DNA of 64,000 nucleotides from contig NC_091661.1 of NCBI RefSeq assembly GCF_042453785.1, forward strand, positions 28,077,501 through 28,141,500, given 5' to 3'. The notes under the pieces were generated by a model. That model was given only the letters and a program-made list of their open reading frames with translations, did not search any database and was not told where the DNA came from. The DNA is from Malus domestica (lineage: Eukaryota; Streptophyta; Magnoliopsida; Rosales; Rosaceae). This document shows positions 11,640 to 24,387 of this stretch, piece after piece; the stretch's first letter is position 1, and the number at the start of each line of letters is the position of its first letter. The position numbers and the translations under genes were made by a program.

Positions 11640-12646
11640 TTGAAGCTTTGTAGGTGAAGCTTTGGTGTTGAAGCTTTGTGGGTGAAGCTTTGGAGGTGAA
11701 GCTTTTCGGGTGAAGCTTGTTGGGTGAAGCTTTTTAGGTGAAGCTTTGTGGGTGAAGCTTTTTAGGTGAAGCTTTTCGGGTGAAGCTTTTTGGGTGAAGC
11801 TTTTTAGGTGAAGCTTTTCGGGTGAAGCTTTTTGGGTGAAGCTTTGATGGTGAAGCTTTTTGGGTGAAGCTTTTTAGGTGAAGCTTTGTGGGTGAAGCTT
11901 TGTGGGTGAAGCTTTGATGGTGAAAGTATGTAGAGGGAGCTTTCTAGGTGAAGATTTTTTAGGTGAAGCTTTGTAGGTGAAGCTTTGTTAAGTGAAGCTT
12001 TTCGGGTGAAGCTTTTTAGGTGAAGCTTTGTGGGTGAAGCTTTTTAGGTGAAGCTTTGTGGGTGAAGCTTTGGAGGTGAAGCTTTTCGGGTGAAGCTTTG
12101 GAGGTGAAGCTTTTCGGGTGAAGCTTGTTGGGTGAAGCTTTTTAGGTGAAGCTTTGTGGGTGAAGCTTTTTAGGTGAAGCTTTTCGGGTGAAGCTTTTTG
12201 GGTGAAGCTTTTTAGGTGAAGCTTTTCGGGTGAAGCTTTTTGGGTGAAGCTTTTTAGGTGAAGCTTTGATGGTGAAGCTTTTTGGGTGAAGCTTTTTAGG
12301 TGAAGCTTTTTGGGTGAAGCTTTTTAGGTGAAGCTTTGATGGTGAAGCTTTTTGGGTGAAGCTTTTTAGGTGAAGCTTTGTGGGTGAAGCTTTGTGGGTG
12401 AAGCTTTGATGGTGAAAGTATGTAGAGGGAGCTTTCTAGGTGAAGATTTTTTAGGTGAAGCTTTGTAGGTGAAGCTTTGTTAAGTGAAGCTTTTCGGGTG
12501 AAGCTTTTTAGGTGAAGCTTTGTGGGTGAAGCTTTTTAGGTGAAGCTTTGTGGGTGAAGCTTTGGAGGTGAAGCTTTTCGGGTGAAGCTTTTTGGGTGAA
12601 GCTTTGGAGGTGAAGCTTTTCGGGTGAAGCTTTTTGGATGAAGCTG
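11640..12646. repeat. GTGAAGCTTT minisatellite, 14-15 bp units, about 1 kb
   Basis: About 65-70 units of GGTGAAGCTTTNN with a HindIII site (AAGCTT) in nearly every unit. A variant block with GTATGTAGAGGGAGC occurs at 11936 and again at 12418, giving a 482-bp higher-order period. A run of about 26 T follows at 12647-12672. ORFs read through here are repeat-coded and not genes. Confidence 0.93.
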
Positions 12647-12884
12647 TTTTTTTTTTTTTTTTTTTTTTTTTTGGCGCTTGACACGGTCTTCATTTGCTTG
12701 TTTTGTAGTGACTGTGGAAGACGGATTGCTTTCTGATTGAGAAGGGTTCCGGCATCGCTTGCTATGAATGTAAAAGAGTGAGGGGTGAGTTGGCTAAATT
12801 ACCTCTTTATTGAATTCATTGCCAAATGACCTTCATTACATAGGATGCCAAACGGCTATAGCTCAACACTTGTACATCGTGAGT

Positions 12885-15800
12885 CTATTTGTAGTAGTAC
12901 TTCAAGTGATCAGCGTTCCATGGATGGCCAAGGGTCTTGCCATCGGAGCTTCTAAGTGTGTAAGAGCCAGGGCGACTGATGCCAATGACTTCATACGGTC
13001 CATCCCAGTTTGGACTAAGTGTGCCTTCACTCGGGACTCTGTCGCAGAGTAATCTTTTCTTTAAGACCCAGTCTCCTATTTTGAAAGAACGAGGCTTGAC
13101 CCTAGAGTCATAATAGTTGGAGATGCGCTGCTTGTAGGCGACATTCCTCAAGTGAGCTTGGTTTCTGTGTTCCTCGACTAAATCCAAGTTGAGGGTGAGT
13201 TGTTTGTCATTTTCACTTTGAATGTAGTTCTGGACTCGGAATGTTGCTTGCTCGAGCTCAACAGGGACAACCGCCTCTGTGCCAAAGGCAAGTGAGAATG
13301 GAGTTTCTCCTGTTGAAGTCCGATATGAAGTGCGATATGACCAAAGAACTTGGGGTACAAATTCTGGCCAACAGCCTTTAGCTTTGTCCAAGCTGGTTTT
13401 CAAAGTGCGCTTGATTATTTTGTTGATGGCCTCAACTTGTCCATTAGACTGGGGATGAGCTGGAGAGGCAAAGCATAAGTTGATGTTGAACTTAGAGCAG
13501 AACAACCTGAACTTCTTGTTGTCGAACTGTCGCCCATTGTCAGTGACTATCGCATTGGGAATGCCGAATCTACAAAGGATGTTCTTCCACACGAAGTCTT
13601 CTATCTTTGCCTCAGTAATGGTTGCCAAGGGTTCTACTTCGGCCCACTTTGTGAAGTAGTCCACTGCAACGACTGCGTAACAGACTTTGCCCTTCCCTGC
13701 CGGCATTGGGCCGATCAAATCAAGTCCCCACTGGGCGAAGGGCCAAGGGCTGATCATAGGAGTAAGAGGCTCTGGAGGGGAATGAGGAATAGCCGCATAT
13801 CGTTGACATTTGTCACATTAGCGGGATACTTTGATGGCATCCTGGTGGAGTGTTGGCCAGTAATATCCTTGGCGAAAAGTCTTGTGTGCTAGGGACCGAG
13901 ATCCAGCATGATCTCCACAGACTCCCTCATGTATTTCCCGAAGGACGATTTCCGCCTCGGCAGGCGTAAGACACCTTAAGTATGGCAGGCTAAAACCTCG
14001 CTTATAGAGTTGATCATTGATGATCAGGTAGCGGGTAGACTTGTATCGAATTTGCTTAGCCTGGACTTTATCATTTGGGAGGGTGCCATGAGCAAGGAAA
14101 TTATAGATCGGGGTGATCCAACTATCCCCCTGTTGTAAGTTGCACACTTCTGCGGCCATGGTGCTTGGTGTTGCCAACAGTTCGACATGAATTTTTCTTC
14201 CAATCTTGTCTTCCACAGCCGAGGCGAGGCGAGCCAGGGCGTCTGCATGACTGTTTGCCGCTCGAGGAACTTGGGTGATCTGGTAGTGGAAGTGCTTGAG
14301 CAAAAGTTGTGTTTGCGCAAGATATGCTGCCATGGAGCTGTCCTTAGCATCAAAGTTGTTGGTAACCTGGTTGACCACCAATTGGGAGTCACTGAAAATA
14401 TCAATTTGTTTAACCCCGAGGTGTTTGGCCAAACGTAATCCTGCTAGAAGGGCTTCATACTCGGCCTCATTATTTGATGCCTTGAATTTGAAACGAAGAG
14501 CATACTCCATTGCTACTTTGTCGGGTGTAGTCAAGACTAGTCCCGCTCCACAGCCCTGTTGGTTGGATGAGCCATCAACATACAGACTCCATGCTGGGGT
14601 TGTTGGTTCTATCTTCTGAGCTTCCGGGGGTAATGAAGCCACTGCTTCAGGTGTAGAAGCGATGTCAACCGGATATGTGAAGTCGGCAATGAAGTCTGCC
14701 ACTGCTTGGCCCTTCTCAGCTGGCTTTGGTTGGTAGGAGATGTCAAACTCACCCAACGCTATTGCCCATTTGATCATTCGCCCTGAAGTGTCAGGACTTT
14801 GGAGTATCTGTCGAAGAGGATAATTGGTAAGCACGATGATGGAGTGCGCTTGGAAGTAAGGGCGGAGTTTTCGAGCAGACATGACCAATGCCAGAGCCAA
14901 TTTCTCAATGTTAGAGTACCGTGTCTCCGCATCTTGTAAGGCTTTGCTAGCGTAGTAGACAGGTCGCTCAATATTCCCATCCTTTCGGATGAGAACGGAA
15001 CTTACGGCTGAAGCTGATACCGATAGGTAGATAATGAGAATGTCTCCTACCTCGGGCTTGGAGAGTAGAGGGGCTTTACTCATGTACTCCTTGAGGTTTT
15101 TGAATGCCTCGGCACATTCATCAGTCCATGTAATGTACTTCCTACTTCCCTTAAGTGCTTTAAAAAAGGGAGCACATTTGTCTGTGGCCTTAGAAATGAA
15201 CCTGGTTAAGGCTGTCACCTTGCCAGTAAGGCTCTGGATGTCCTTTGAAGTTACCGGTTCCTTCATGTCGAGGATTGCTTTGATCTTCTCGGGATTAGCT
15301 TCAATGCCTCGTTGGCTAATCATGAAACCTAAGAATTTGCCAGAGCCTACGCCGAAGGCACATTTGTTGGGGTTTAACCTCATTCGATACCTCTTCAAAA
15401 TAGTGAAAGTTTCAGATAGGTTGGTGATGTGTTGGTCAGCATGTTTGCTCTTGACTAACATATCATCAACGTAAACTTCCATGCTCTTCCCAATCTGCTC
15501 GGCGAACATTGAGTTGACTAGTCTCTGATAAGTCGCTCCTGCATTCTTTAGGCCGAAAGGCATGACTTTATAGCAGTATAGTCCTCTGTCGGTAGTGAAG
15601 GCTGTGTGTTCTTGATCCGAAGGGTTCATGAGGATTTGGTTGTATCCTGAGTAAGCATCCATGAAGCTCAGGAGTTCACACCCGGCCGTAGAGTCTATAA
15701 GTCTGTCAATAAGAGGAAGAGGGAAGCTATCTTTCGGACACCCTTTGTTTAGGTCGGTGTAGTCAACACACATTCTCCACAAGACCTTTTGAAGCAAAAG

Positions 15801-18800
15801 ACTTTCTTTGGTCGGATTTTTCTTAACAAGGACCACATTTGCTACCCATGTCGGGTAATTGACTTCGCGGACAAAGCCTATGCCTTTGAGTTTTTCAACT
15901 TCTGCTTTCATTGCCTCGTATCGTTCAGCGTCATAAAATCTTCGCTTCTGTCTCACCGGCTTGATCTTGGGGTCAATACTCAAACGATGACAGATGACAT
16001 CGGGAGAGATGCCTGGCATGTCCTCGTATGACCAGGCGAAGACTTCAGTGTTCTCTTTCAAAAAAGATATCAATGCTAACCGAAGGGGTGGTGACAATGT
16101 GGTGCCAATCTTCACCATGCGATCTGGATAATCTCTTGAGATAGGTACCTTCTCCAACTCTTCAGCAGGTTGGGCTTGCTGGGTGAAAGAGTCATCTCGA
16201 GGATCATCGGGTTGATTGTTGCTATCAGGAAGATCCAAGTTCGCTTCATCTAGGCTGGTCTTTGTGACTTGGTCATGTACAGACAGGGTTTCCTTGGGTC
16301 CGGGCAAGTGTTGTTGCTTAACTGAAGTGTTGTAACATGATCGTGCACTAAGCTGATCTCCTCTGATGTAGCCGTTTCCATGGGGGGTTGGAAATTTCAT
16401 CAACAGCATATGCGTGGATACCATAGCCTTGAGATCATTGATGCCTGTGCGCCCAAAGATGACATTGTATGCCGTTGGGCAGTCAACCACTAGGAAGTTA
16501 GTGGTAATGGTAGCCGTGTAAGGGCCTGTACCAATAGTAAAGGGTAAATGTATGCTCCCTAAGGGTTGCACGATATCACCGGAGAAGCTTATCAGAGGAG
16601 AAATCGAGCGATCGAGCAAGTGTTCAGCTACACTGAATGCCCTGAAAGCTTCGGCAAACATGATATTGACCGAAGCCCCTGTGTCTACGAGGATTCGTCG
16701 AACATCAAAGTTGGCTATGTGAGCCTCCACGATCAATGGGTCGTTATGAGGGTAGATGATGCCTCTTTCTTCCTCAGGGTAGAAACATATCGGATCCCAG
16801 TTAGGCTTTTGATACTTCCCTCCCCTGATGTCTTCCACGTGAAACACTTGGTGACCAGGCCTCAGAATTCGTTCACTGTTTTTCATGGCCCTATTGGAAG
16901 ATTCAGATATGGGTGTGCCGCCGCTTATGGAATATATGACATTCACCTGGCGTTGGTTACGGTTATCCCTTTGAGGGTGAAGGAGGAATTGATCAATTTT
17001 TCCTTCTCGTGCCAAAGCTTCAATACGATCACGGAGGATGATACATTTCTCGCTATCATGGCCGTTATGCTCATGGTAGCAACAAAACATGCCCGCGTTA
17101 TTCGGGGGCGTGTAATCTGGGTGCCTCGACTTTGGCTTTGGTATCAGGTGAGCTATGCTGGGGTAAATGGCCGCGCATGTGGCATTCAAGGGCGTGTATG
17201 TCTCATACCTTGGGGTAGGGGGTATCTTGACGCGGGTTTGACCCACTGCATTGACTGCCTGGGGGCGAGCGTTATTGTGGCGATACCCTTGGTTATCGGG
17301 ATAGTGTCCCTTACTCTTTTTACTGAAATGAGAGTGGTGAGGATGGAAATCCTTCCTCTTGCCTTGAAATTGATATGTCTGTTGATTCGGCGAAGCATTA
17401 TGCAAGGCATGGGGAGGTGCCACTGCTGTTTGGAAAGTCGAGGTCTTCTCATTTAGGTGAGTCTGGCTTCCACCTCCCACCTGTTGATAAATGATGGTTG
17501 TAGGGGGTTTCTCCTGATATGTCTTTGCCTCGGCGGAGGCATGGTTATAAGCCTGCGCCATCACCTCAGAGTAAGTCTTCCAAGTATTGGCATTGATCAT
17601 GTATTTAAAGAAACAATCACGTAGGCCTGCCGTGAAGGCTTTGAGGGCAGTCTTGTCGTCTGCCTCGGCACACCGGGAGTATTCATGGCTGAAGCGGCCA
17701 GCATACATACATAATGACTCGTCTGGCTTCTGGCGGATAGTGTACAAGTCATCTGCAGAGTGCAAGCGATCGGTTTGGAAAATGTGTTGGGAAACAAATA
17801 GTTTCCTCAATTCTTCAAATGAGTCTACCGTCTCGGGTGTAAGACGACAATACCAATTTAGAGCTCCACTAGAGAGGGTGGAGGGGAAGAGAAGACATCG
17901 CTCTTCGTCGGTGTGCATCCGGTATGCCATGGTGGACTCAAAGAGGTTAAGGTGCTCAATCGGGTCCTCTTTTCCAGTATAAAGTTGCAAGCCAAGCTTT
18001 TGCTTTGTCTTTGCTTGAAGGGGGGTGTTGAGGATCCTCCTTGTAAGAGGGCCAGGCCTGGGTTGGTTCCAGTCAGGTATTTCAGCCTGACGTTCAGCCT
18101 TCAACTTGTTTACTTCCTCAATAAGTTGTAGGACAAGGGGGTCCTGAGCGGAGTTATGTGCCACTGGAGCTTTCTTTCGTAAATCTCCATCTCCTCTTGG
18201 AATTAGGAAGGTTTGATCAAGGGCATGTGATTTTTCCCTGGACTCGTTGTACTGGCTTCCAGGGTATGTCTGTCGGAACACCTCTGAGTCCCCTGTACCC
18301 TCATGTCTCTCTAGGACTTGTTGCCCCTTCCCCAAATTGGTGGCCGGCTCGGGCCGTGGCAGGGGACCGAGTCTCTCAGAAATCCTTGGGTCATTGATCT
18401 TTGAGCTTATATGGATGGAATTCTCTCGACGTTGCTTCAGGAAATCCCGACAATCGCGAAAGACGGCTTTCGATCCTTCTGCCCCTTCAGCAAAAAGGTG
18501 TCTCCCTCCACTTCTCATGGTTCGGGTCGAAGCAACTGGGTTAAGAGAAGCCTCATGTTGATTATCAAGTCGAGGGGTAATCTGTTCCCTATCAGGGATA
18601 TCTATGTCGAATGCATGTGACCCTCCATGTTGGAGGGCACCCAGTTGATGGTTGACTTCCACGGGGGCAACAAGCTCTCCCACGGGGGCAACAAGCTCGC
18701 GTGTCTGAGCTTGCCTAGCTTTGTGGAGTGTCTCGAAGAGCTTCTCATATTGCTCCTGGAGGACCTCATTCCTCATTGCTATCTTGTTGTTCTGAGTTTC

Positions 18801-19020
18801 CAACTCATCGACTTTAGCTTGAAGAAGAACTCGTTTTCCTTCCTTCTTTCGTTGTTTCGCACTATGTGCAAGGGGGGTGTCATTCTGTGTGCTATGGCTT
18901 CCTTCGCTTCCCATGTTGGAGAGGGATGCCTGATCAAAAGAAAGTGTACGAATGATAGAAACCAGCTTGACACAGCTGAAGAGAGTAGGAATAAGTGTCG
19001 TTTCCCACAGACGGCGCCAA
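12885..19020 (-). mobile_element. gag-pol coding region of the Tat element (fossil)
   Basis: Parts in order on the minus strand: N-terminal coiled coil (about 18700-18900), Ty3 gag core with GALNWYCRL (about 17590-18010), Cys/His knuckle-like stretch (about 17060-17100), aspartic protease with LVDTGAS (about 16660-16700), reverse transcriptase with MPFGLKNAGA and YVDD (about 15300-15900), retroviral RNase H (about 14750-15050), a second archaeal-type RNase H with LYVDGSSN and IFSDSQLVVNQV (about 14210-14600), then integrase with a zinc-binding head and a DDE core (DLIGPMP, VTDNGRQF, HPQSNGQVE; about 12900-13960). The paired RNase H domains place it in the Tat lineage. It reads almost whole, with about one break. 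Confidence 0.9.
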
Positions 19021-19021
19021 A
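19003..19021 (-). other. Primer-binding site region of the Tat element
   Basis: On the minus strand TGGCGCCGTCTGTGGGAA follows the 5' LTR directly. It matches the tRNA-Asp type site used by many Tat and Athila elements. The 4.1-kb element at 21695 has nearly the same leader. Confidence 0.75.
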
Positions 19022-19542
19022 TGTTGATGCACAAAATCAGCGAGGACTTTGGTACAACAGAAAGTGTCAGGTTTTGTGACCTTCGCTTGGTTGCTTGGTT
19101 GCTTCAGTCACTAGTGAGGATAAGTACGTAAATGAATAGAGACAGAGAAGCAAACACAGGATGTACGTGGTTCACCCAGATTGGCTACGTCCACGGAGTA
19201 GAGGAGTTCTTATTAGTAGTGAAGGGCTTACACAAGTACAAAGGATCAAGCTCTCAATTTAGTGAGTTCTTGTGAATGATTTAACACAAAATGGCATTAG
19301 GAAATATTGTGGGGGAATGACCCCTATTTATAGAAAAACTTGTAGCTTTGTCACATTGACATGTGTCATGTTATGATTGGTTCTTGATGTTGACACGTGC
19401 TGCGCTCTGATTGGCTTCTAATCTTGACACGTGTCGAGTAGTGATTGGCCTCCTGGTCGGAGGGGAACTCTTCTGGGTCCTTGACAGTATAGCGTTGGCC
19501 GGTGCTCGGTAGTTTCGGGATTGGTCAAGTATGGTACAAACA
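19022..19542 (-). repeat. 5' LTR of the Tat element
   Basis: 521 bp, partner of 6188-6708. It holds a TATTTATAG motif near 19325-19333 that reads as CTATAAATA on the minus strand, a plausible TATA box for the element's transcript. Confidence 0.92.
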
Positions 19543-19718
19543 AATTGTATAAATGAAATGCATGCCTTACAAGTTATTAACTGATCTTTATGTTAAGTAT
19601 GATTATGAAATATGTTGTTTATCGTCTTGTTTTGGTGAAGAATTTATTATTAGCCTATACTGAGCTATATTTTAAAATATCGTATTTTTCTATAAAAACC
19701 ATGAACTGGTAGACTATC

Positions 19719-21644
19719 TGATATGAGCATATTTATGCGACTTAGTATGTTTGTTTTCGTGCATTTATGTTCTTAGTTCTTAGTTATGTTAGTAGTTTAA
19801 GCCATTTTTGTGTGTTTATAGGTTCTATGGGCCAAGGATGCAAGAAGATGCATTTTGGAGCATTTTTGGGCTAAGATTGGATGGTGCAAACATGGAGACA
19901 TGAGGATGGACGTTTTGGGCTTTTGTGTGTGCAAGTGTGTGTGTGTAATTGCAAGGATAAACACATGCAAAGAAGCCCACATGCAAACTCAAGGCAAGAG
20001 AGGGAGAAAACACATGCAAAGAAGCCCACATGCAAAGTGAAGACAAAACTCATGGCAAAGGTGAAGGAATTGTGTGTGTTTTGTGATTGAAATGATGAAG
20101 CATGTGTGTGTAAATGTAAAGGGGAAAACATGGCAGCAAACACATGGCAAAGAAAGCAAACACATGGCAAAGAGAAGAACATTGAAGCATACACATACAA
20201 AACTCATGGCAAAGGTGAAGGAATTGTGTGTGTTTTGTGGTTGAAATGATGAAGCATGTGTGTGTTAATGTAAAGGGAAAAACATGGCAGAAAATGTGTG
20301 TGTTTTGTGGTTGAAATGATGAAGCATGTGTGTGTAAATGTAAAGGGGAAACATGCCAACACACACCCACACAAGCTCACATGCAAAGGAAATGGAGTGG
20401 TCCTATCTCAAGCCTATAAATACCACCTTCCATATTCATCAAAGTCATAACAGATTTTCTCTCCAAATTTAGCCAAAAACCACCCCTAGCCACACCACCC
20501 ATCAATCCTAAACCTTTCCATACCATTCCCCATCCTTTCTACACCATAAAAACCACCCAAAACCGTCCAAAACCTCTAGTGCCGCTGCTTGCAAGGAAGG
20601 AAAGAGAAGGAACATCTTGTGCCGTGCCTATGCCCAAACCTTGGGAGTGTTGGAGCGTTTCTAGGTGTTTTCTATCTTTGTTTTTAATGTCTAAATTTAT
20701 GCATCTTTGCTTTGTAAGTATGAGGAACTAAACCCCCCTTTAGCTAGGGGGTGATTCGAAACTATGTTTATGCTTGCAATATGAATTGATTATCTTTGGT
20801 TGGAATTTCATAAGTTGTGGATTCAATTTGTTTAACCGTTTGATTGATAACTTATTTATGTATGTTTATTGAGAGTGCACGCTTAATTTTCATGCATAAA
20901 TATGACGCTAGAATATAAGTGAGTTTCACCTAATCGTTATGAACTTATATTCACAAGTAGTGGAGGTTGCTTATAAACAATCGCGTTAAATGAATTCTTG
21001 GCACTAGTTTCATGCTTTTCATAGTAACGAATGCCTCGTCAACACTTATAGTTTTCATGATGCTTACTGATCTTTGATTGTATCTTTATTGTGCTTTTCA
21101 CGTAAAGGACTTTTGGAGAATGTTGTGAATTGCGTTGCGCAAACCCATCCAATTCATTAACTTAAGGAGAACTTGACGGTTAATTTAAGCGGACCTAATT
21201 AACCTAGGGTGTTGAGTTTCATAATTTATCGAAAGACCAACTGAGAATCGATCTTGTATTGCAAGTGTGACATGTGTGGAGAAGAACCCCTTAAGCTATT
21301 CCATCATCCATATTTTTCATTGCATTCATATTTACATTTTGCCCTTAATTATAATCTGTCCATTTAATTTAATCTCGTAAAAAACAACTCAATTTCCCCC
21401 CCCATATTTTGTTAAAGTCTTAGTCGTTCAAATCTATCTTATTTTATGCTTTTAAGTATTTGGAGTCTTTTGAACTTGTTTTGAGTCTTTTGGTTTGTCT
21501 TAGTGTTTTAAAAGTTAGTTTTATTTATTTGAGTCAAGTGTTTAGCACCCCTAGTTAATCCCCGGTTAGAACGATCCCTACTTACATCATTACTACAATT
21601 GTCACAAATAGGGTTTAATTTGTGTGCTTATATATTTCGCATCA
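19719..21644 (+). mobile_element. Solo LTR, 1.9 kb
   Basis: It begins TGATATGAGCATAT, ends TATTTCGCATCA and is flanked by CTATC at 19714-19718 and 21645-21649. No coding domain is present. A TATA box (TATAAATA, 20415-20422) lies about 40% of the way in, as in an LTR promoter. The family is unknown to me; the length and the GAACGATCCCTACTTAC-type end suggest a long-LTR Gypsy group. Confidence 0.8.
19960..20370. repeat. Imperfect tandem repeats in the solo LTR
   Basis: AACTCATGGCAAAGGTGAAG recurs at about 20047 and 20204 (period 157 bp), with further part-copies of the GTGTGTTTTGTG-TTGAAATG segment. It lies upstream of the LTR's TATA box, so it may be repeated promoter sequence. Confidence 0.75.
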
Positions 21645-21694
21645 CTATCTGATGGATGACGATAGGATGCTAGAACATGTTTTAGAAACCCCTC

Positions 21695-22053
21695 TGTTTA
21701 TACCATATTTAGGGCCTCGTATTTAGATCTCGTACAAATACTCAGGGGACTTAAATGTAATTATGTGATAAAGGAAGGGGCAAATATGTAATAAGTGAGG
21801 AGTCCTTATTCTATAAAAGGACCCCTAACCTTCACAATTAGGGGAGGCCAATTCCTAAGGCTCCTCACCCTTTCAACGCTCTCATTCTCAGAGCTCTCTC
21901 TCTCCCTCACTTCTCAGAGAAATACAATACAATCAGTGTGGACGTAGCCCAAACCTTGGGGTGAACCACGATACATCTTGTGTTATTTACATTTCTTGCG
22001 GATTCACGGTCGGATTTACGTTGTACCAAGACTTCCAATTTTGTGCATCAACA
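21695..22053 (+). repeat. 5' LTR of the non-autonomous element
   Basis: 359 bp, begins TGTTTATACC and ends GTGCATCAACA. TTCTATAAAAGGACC at about 21811-21825 is a likely TATA box. Its R-U5 part shares GTGGACGTAGCC and GGTGAACCACG with the Tat LTR. Confidence 0.88.
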
Positions 22054-23337
22054 TTTGGCGCCGTTTGTGGGAAACGACACAAAAAGCTATGTCGGTTCTC
22101 TTTCATTTTTTCATCTCACCACCGTGAAACCTCACCACACTCCACTTGAATCTGCAAAAATCTGCAAAAACCCATTTTCCATCCCACCACCGCATCTTTT
22201 CATAATTTGCGAATATTTAAATGGCTAGGAATTGTCTGTGGCTTGACACTCACAATACACATTTTTCGAAAACCCAACTCTCATGTCTCCGTCTCTAAAA
22301 TAAACACACAAATTTGAAGTTCTTTCTTGCTCGTTTGAGTTCCGAACGCAGAGAAAGAGAGTTGCCATGGGTAGGCCTCCGAGCAACGGAGGCCCTGCCT
22401 TCCGCTTCGTCCAGTCTAAGGTGTAAAGACAAAGAAATGCTTTGGTTGGAAAGCACATAGATGGTTTATGGATACAAGAAGTAGCAGTAGTAGTGGCATG
22501 TTCATCATCAGATCTGCAATCTGCAAAGTGTCGAATCTTTACCAGCTCGAGGAGAAAGCAAAATCTTTTCCAGCTCTGACTTTATGGATGGCTTTCTCCT
22601 TTTGCTCTCCGTACATGCAAAGCGCCGAATCTTTGCCAGCTCGATCTTTTCCCTCTCTCCTCGGGTCCCTAAGAGAGAGCAACCTTGCTGCTCCGCTGTT
22701 ATTTTTGAAATAGAAAGTGGCATCTCTTCCACAAACTCCAACAATCCACTAGCACCGCCGCCGCCAGTTCCCTCTCACCCCGGTACCCAGAGATGATTAT
22801 GGCGACAATCGACCTAAGAAACCAAAACTCCTCTCTCTTTCTGCAACTTTTGCTTTTTGAATTTTATTCTATTAAAGAAAACAGCAATCTCGACCGCGTC
22901 CTCTCCTAAGACCTCGTCGAGATCGTCCCTCTCGTCCAATCCCTCATCGATCGGAAAAGTTGCACAAAAGGGGGGGAATGCAGCTTAATCCATCCCGACA
23001 AGGTAGAAGAGAGATCCGTGAGACAATGGCTCAAGCAAAAACGCTGGCAGCCTCGATGCTGACCCAGCCACCGACCCAGCCATCGTCACCTGCAAAGCTG
23101 ACGCCACAAACCCATCTGCCGTCACCTGCAAAGCTGACGCCGTCGCTCTCTGCGTCAGCTGCGACACCAACCTCCACACGGCTAACCCACTCACGCAATC
23201 AACTACATGTCGCCGGCCCCCCACCGCAAGATCTTGATTCACTTGCAGGCTGTGATGAAAAAGAAAAAACAAACAATTGACTGAAAATTGGTCCTGCTGC
23301 TGCTGATTTGGGTTAATTTGCTGAGTTTGTCAATAGC

Positions 23338-23577
23338 TTGATCTCCGAGGTTGCCGATGTTCCCTTTATGGATGCTCTTGTTGCAGCTTGGCTTCCAAGA
23401 ACGGAAAGGCAGGGCGTAGCTGATGTTTTATTTGGTGACTATGGCTTCACGAGCAAGCTTTCTCGAACCTGGTTCAAAACCGTTGATCAGCTACCGATGA
23501 ATGTAGGAGATGCACATTATGACCCTCTCTTCCCCTTTGGATATGGCCTCACTACAACACCGGCCAATTCCAACTAG
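23338..23577 (+). pseudogene. Captured fragment of a GH3 beta-glucosidase (glucan exohydrolase) gene
   Basis: An open stretch encodes [37 protein letters not shown] and [14 protein letters not shown], the C-terminal part of the second domain in plant GH3 beta-D-glucan exohydrolases. Only about 80 residues remain, with no catalytic domain. It lies inside the non-autonomous LTR element, so it is a retro-captured piece and not a working gene. Usual family members glycine at WLPG and EGQG are Arg here, consistent with decay. Confidence 0.8.
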
Positions 23578-23720
23578 TTATAAAATCAAGTGCGAAGTTT
23601 ATGGGCGGCGGCCCTCATCGTTTTGGTTGCTGCCTCTACACTCAATTTCCAGATGTTGGGGATTATTGACAAGTGTGGAAATTCCAGTCTCTCTCCGCCT
23701 GCATGTTTATGGAGCGTAGG

Positions 23721-23759
23721 CTGCAGGTTTTCGATAGCCGTGGCAATCCCACCGTCGAG
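23721..23759 (+). pseudogene. Short enolase-like fragment
   Basis: 13 codons read LQVFDSRGNPTVE, the conserved N-terminal signature of enolase (FDSRGNPTVEV). It is too short to be certain, but the match is exact over the diagnostic core. It is a second apparent capture in the same element, 140 bp from the GH3 piece. Confidence 0.5.
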
Positions 23760-24387
23760 AGAAAACCTTCAGCAGATGCTGATGGAGATACCAAGAAAAG
23801 CAAAAGATGAGATCTTGAACCGTTGCCAATGATGAAAGTAGAGATACAGATAAGCTATCTTACAACAATACCATTATTATTCCACTTTGGCGTTGTCTGC
23901 CATCTGCCAAAAGAGAAAAGAGGTGAGCCCTATTAGGAGCAGGGAGATCAAGAAAAGCAGAAAAGCAGTGGGGAACAAAGCAGAAAAGAGAAAGCAAAAG
24001 TGAGGAATAAACACCCCACCAGAATTATGTGATTTACTTTCCTTATTTTTGAATGATGTAATTTATTTTTATTATCTTTCGGAGACATCTATATAAACCC
24101 CATAAGAGGGTAATATGTATAAACCCCATCAGAAAAAAGAAAAAAAAAAAGGGCAAAGCCCAAAACAAATGGGCTAGCATGTTGTGGAGGGCGAAGGCCC
24201 ATAAGCCCAAAATAGCACCAACCAGGTTATCAAAAGTACACCCAGTACTCCAAAATTATTTGACAACCTGCCGCTATTACCACCAACCAAGTGATGAAAT
24301 GTACAACCTGTACTCTAGTATCATTTGGCAACTAGCCATTCATGCCACCAACCAGGTGATCAAAAGTACGCCAAGTACTTCAAATTA

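Larger units (their letters stand above)
6188..19542 (-). mobile_element. Ty3/Gypsy Tat-lineage LTR retrotransposon, 13.4 kb, young
   Basis: Two 521-bp LTRs (6188-6708, 19022-19542) begin TG and end CA and are flanked by AATTG at 6183-6187 and 19543-19547. They look identical by eye, so insertion is recent. Transcription runs on the minus strand: primer-binding site next to the right LTR, then gag, protease, reverse transcriptase, RNase H, a second archaeal-type RNase H, and integrase. Two RNase H domains and a very long region between pol and the 3' LTR are hallmarks of the Tat group. That region (6709-12884) holds an antisense ORF and several tandem arrays. The coding part reads almost whole, with about one break, so I treat it as a nearly intact fossil. 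Confidence 0.92.

Noticed and set aside
11640-12646. CRISPR-like or regulatory operator array
   Set aside because: Units of 14-15 bp run head to tail without unique spacers, in a plant retroelement; it is a minisatellite.
16566-17456. Plus-strand 296-residue ORF
   Set aside because: It is the shadow of the gag-protease region on the minus strand, with no family motif.
22366-22428. Homeodomain-protein-like N-terminus (MGRPPSNGGPAFRF)
   Set aside because: Nineteen codons are too few to name a source gene; kept only as a possible further capture in the finding on the non-autonomous element.
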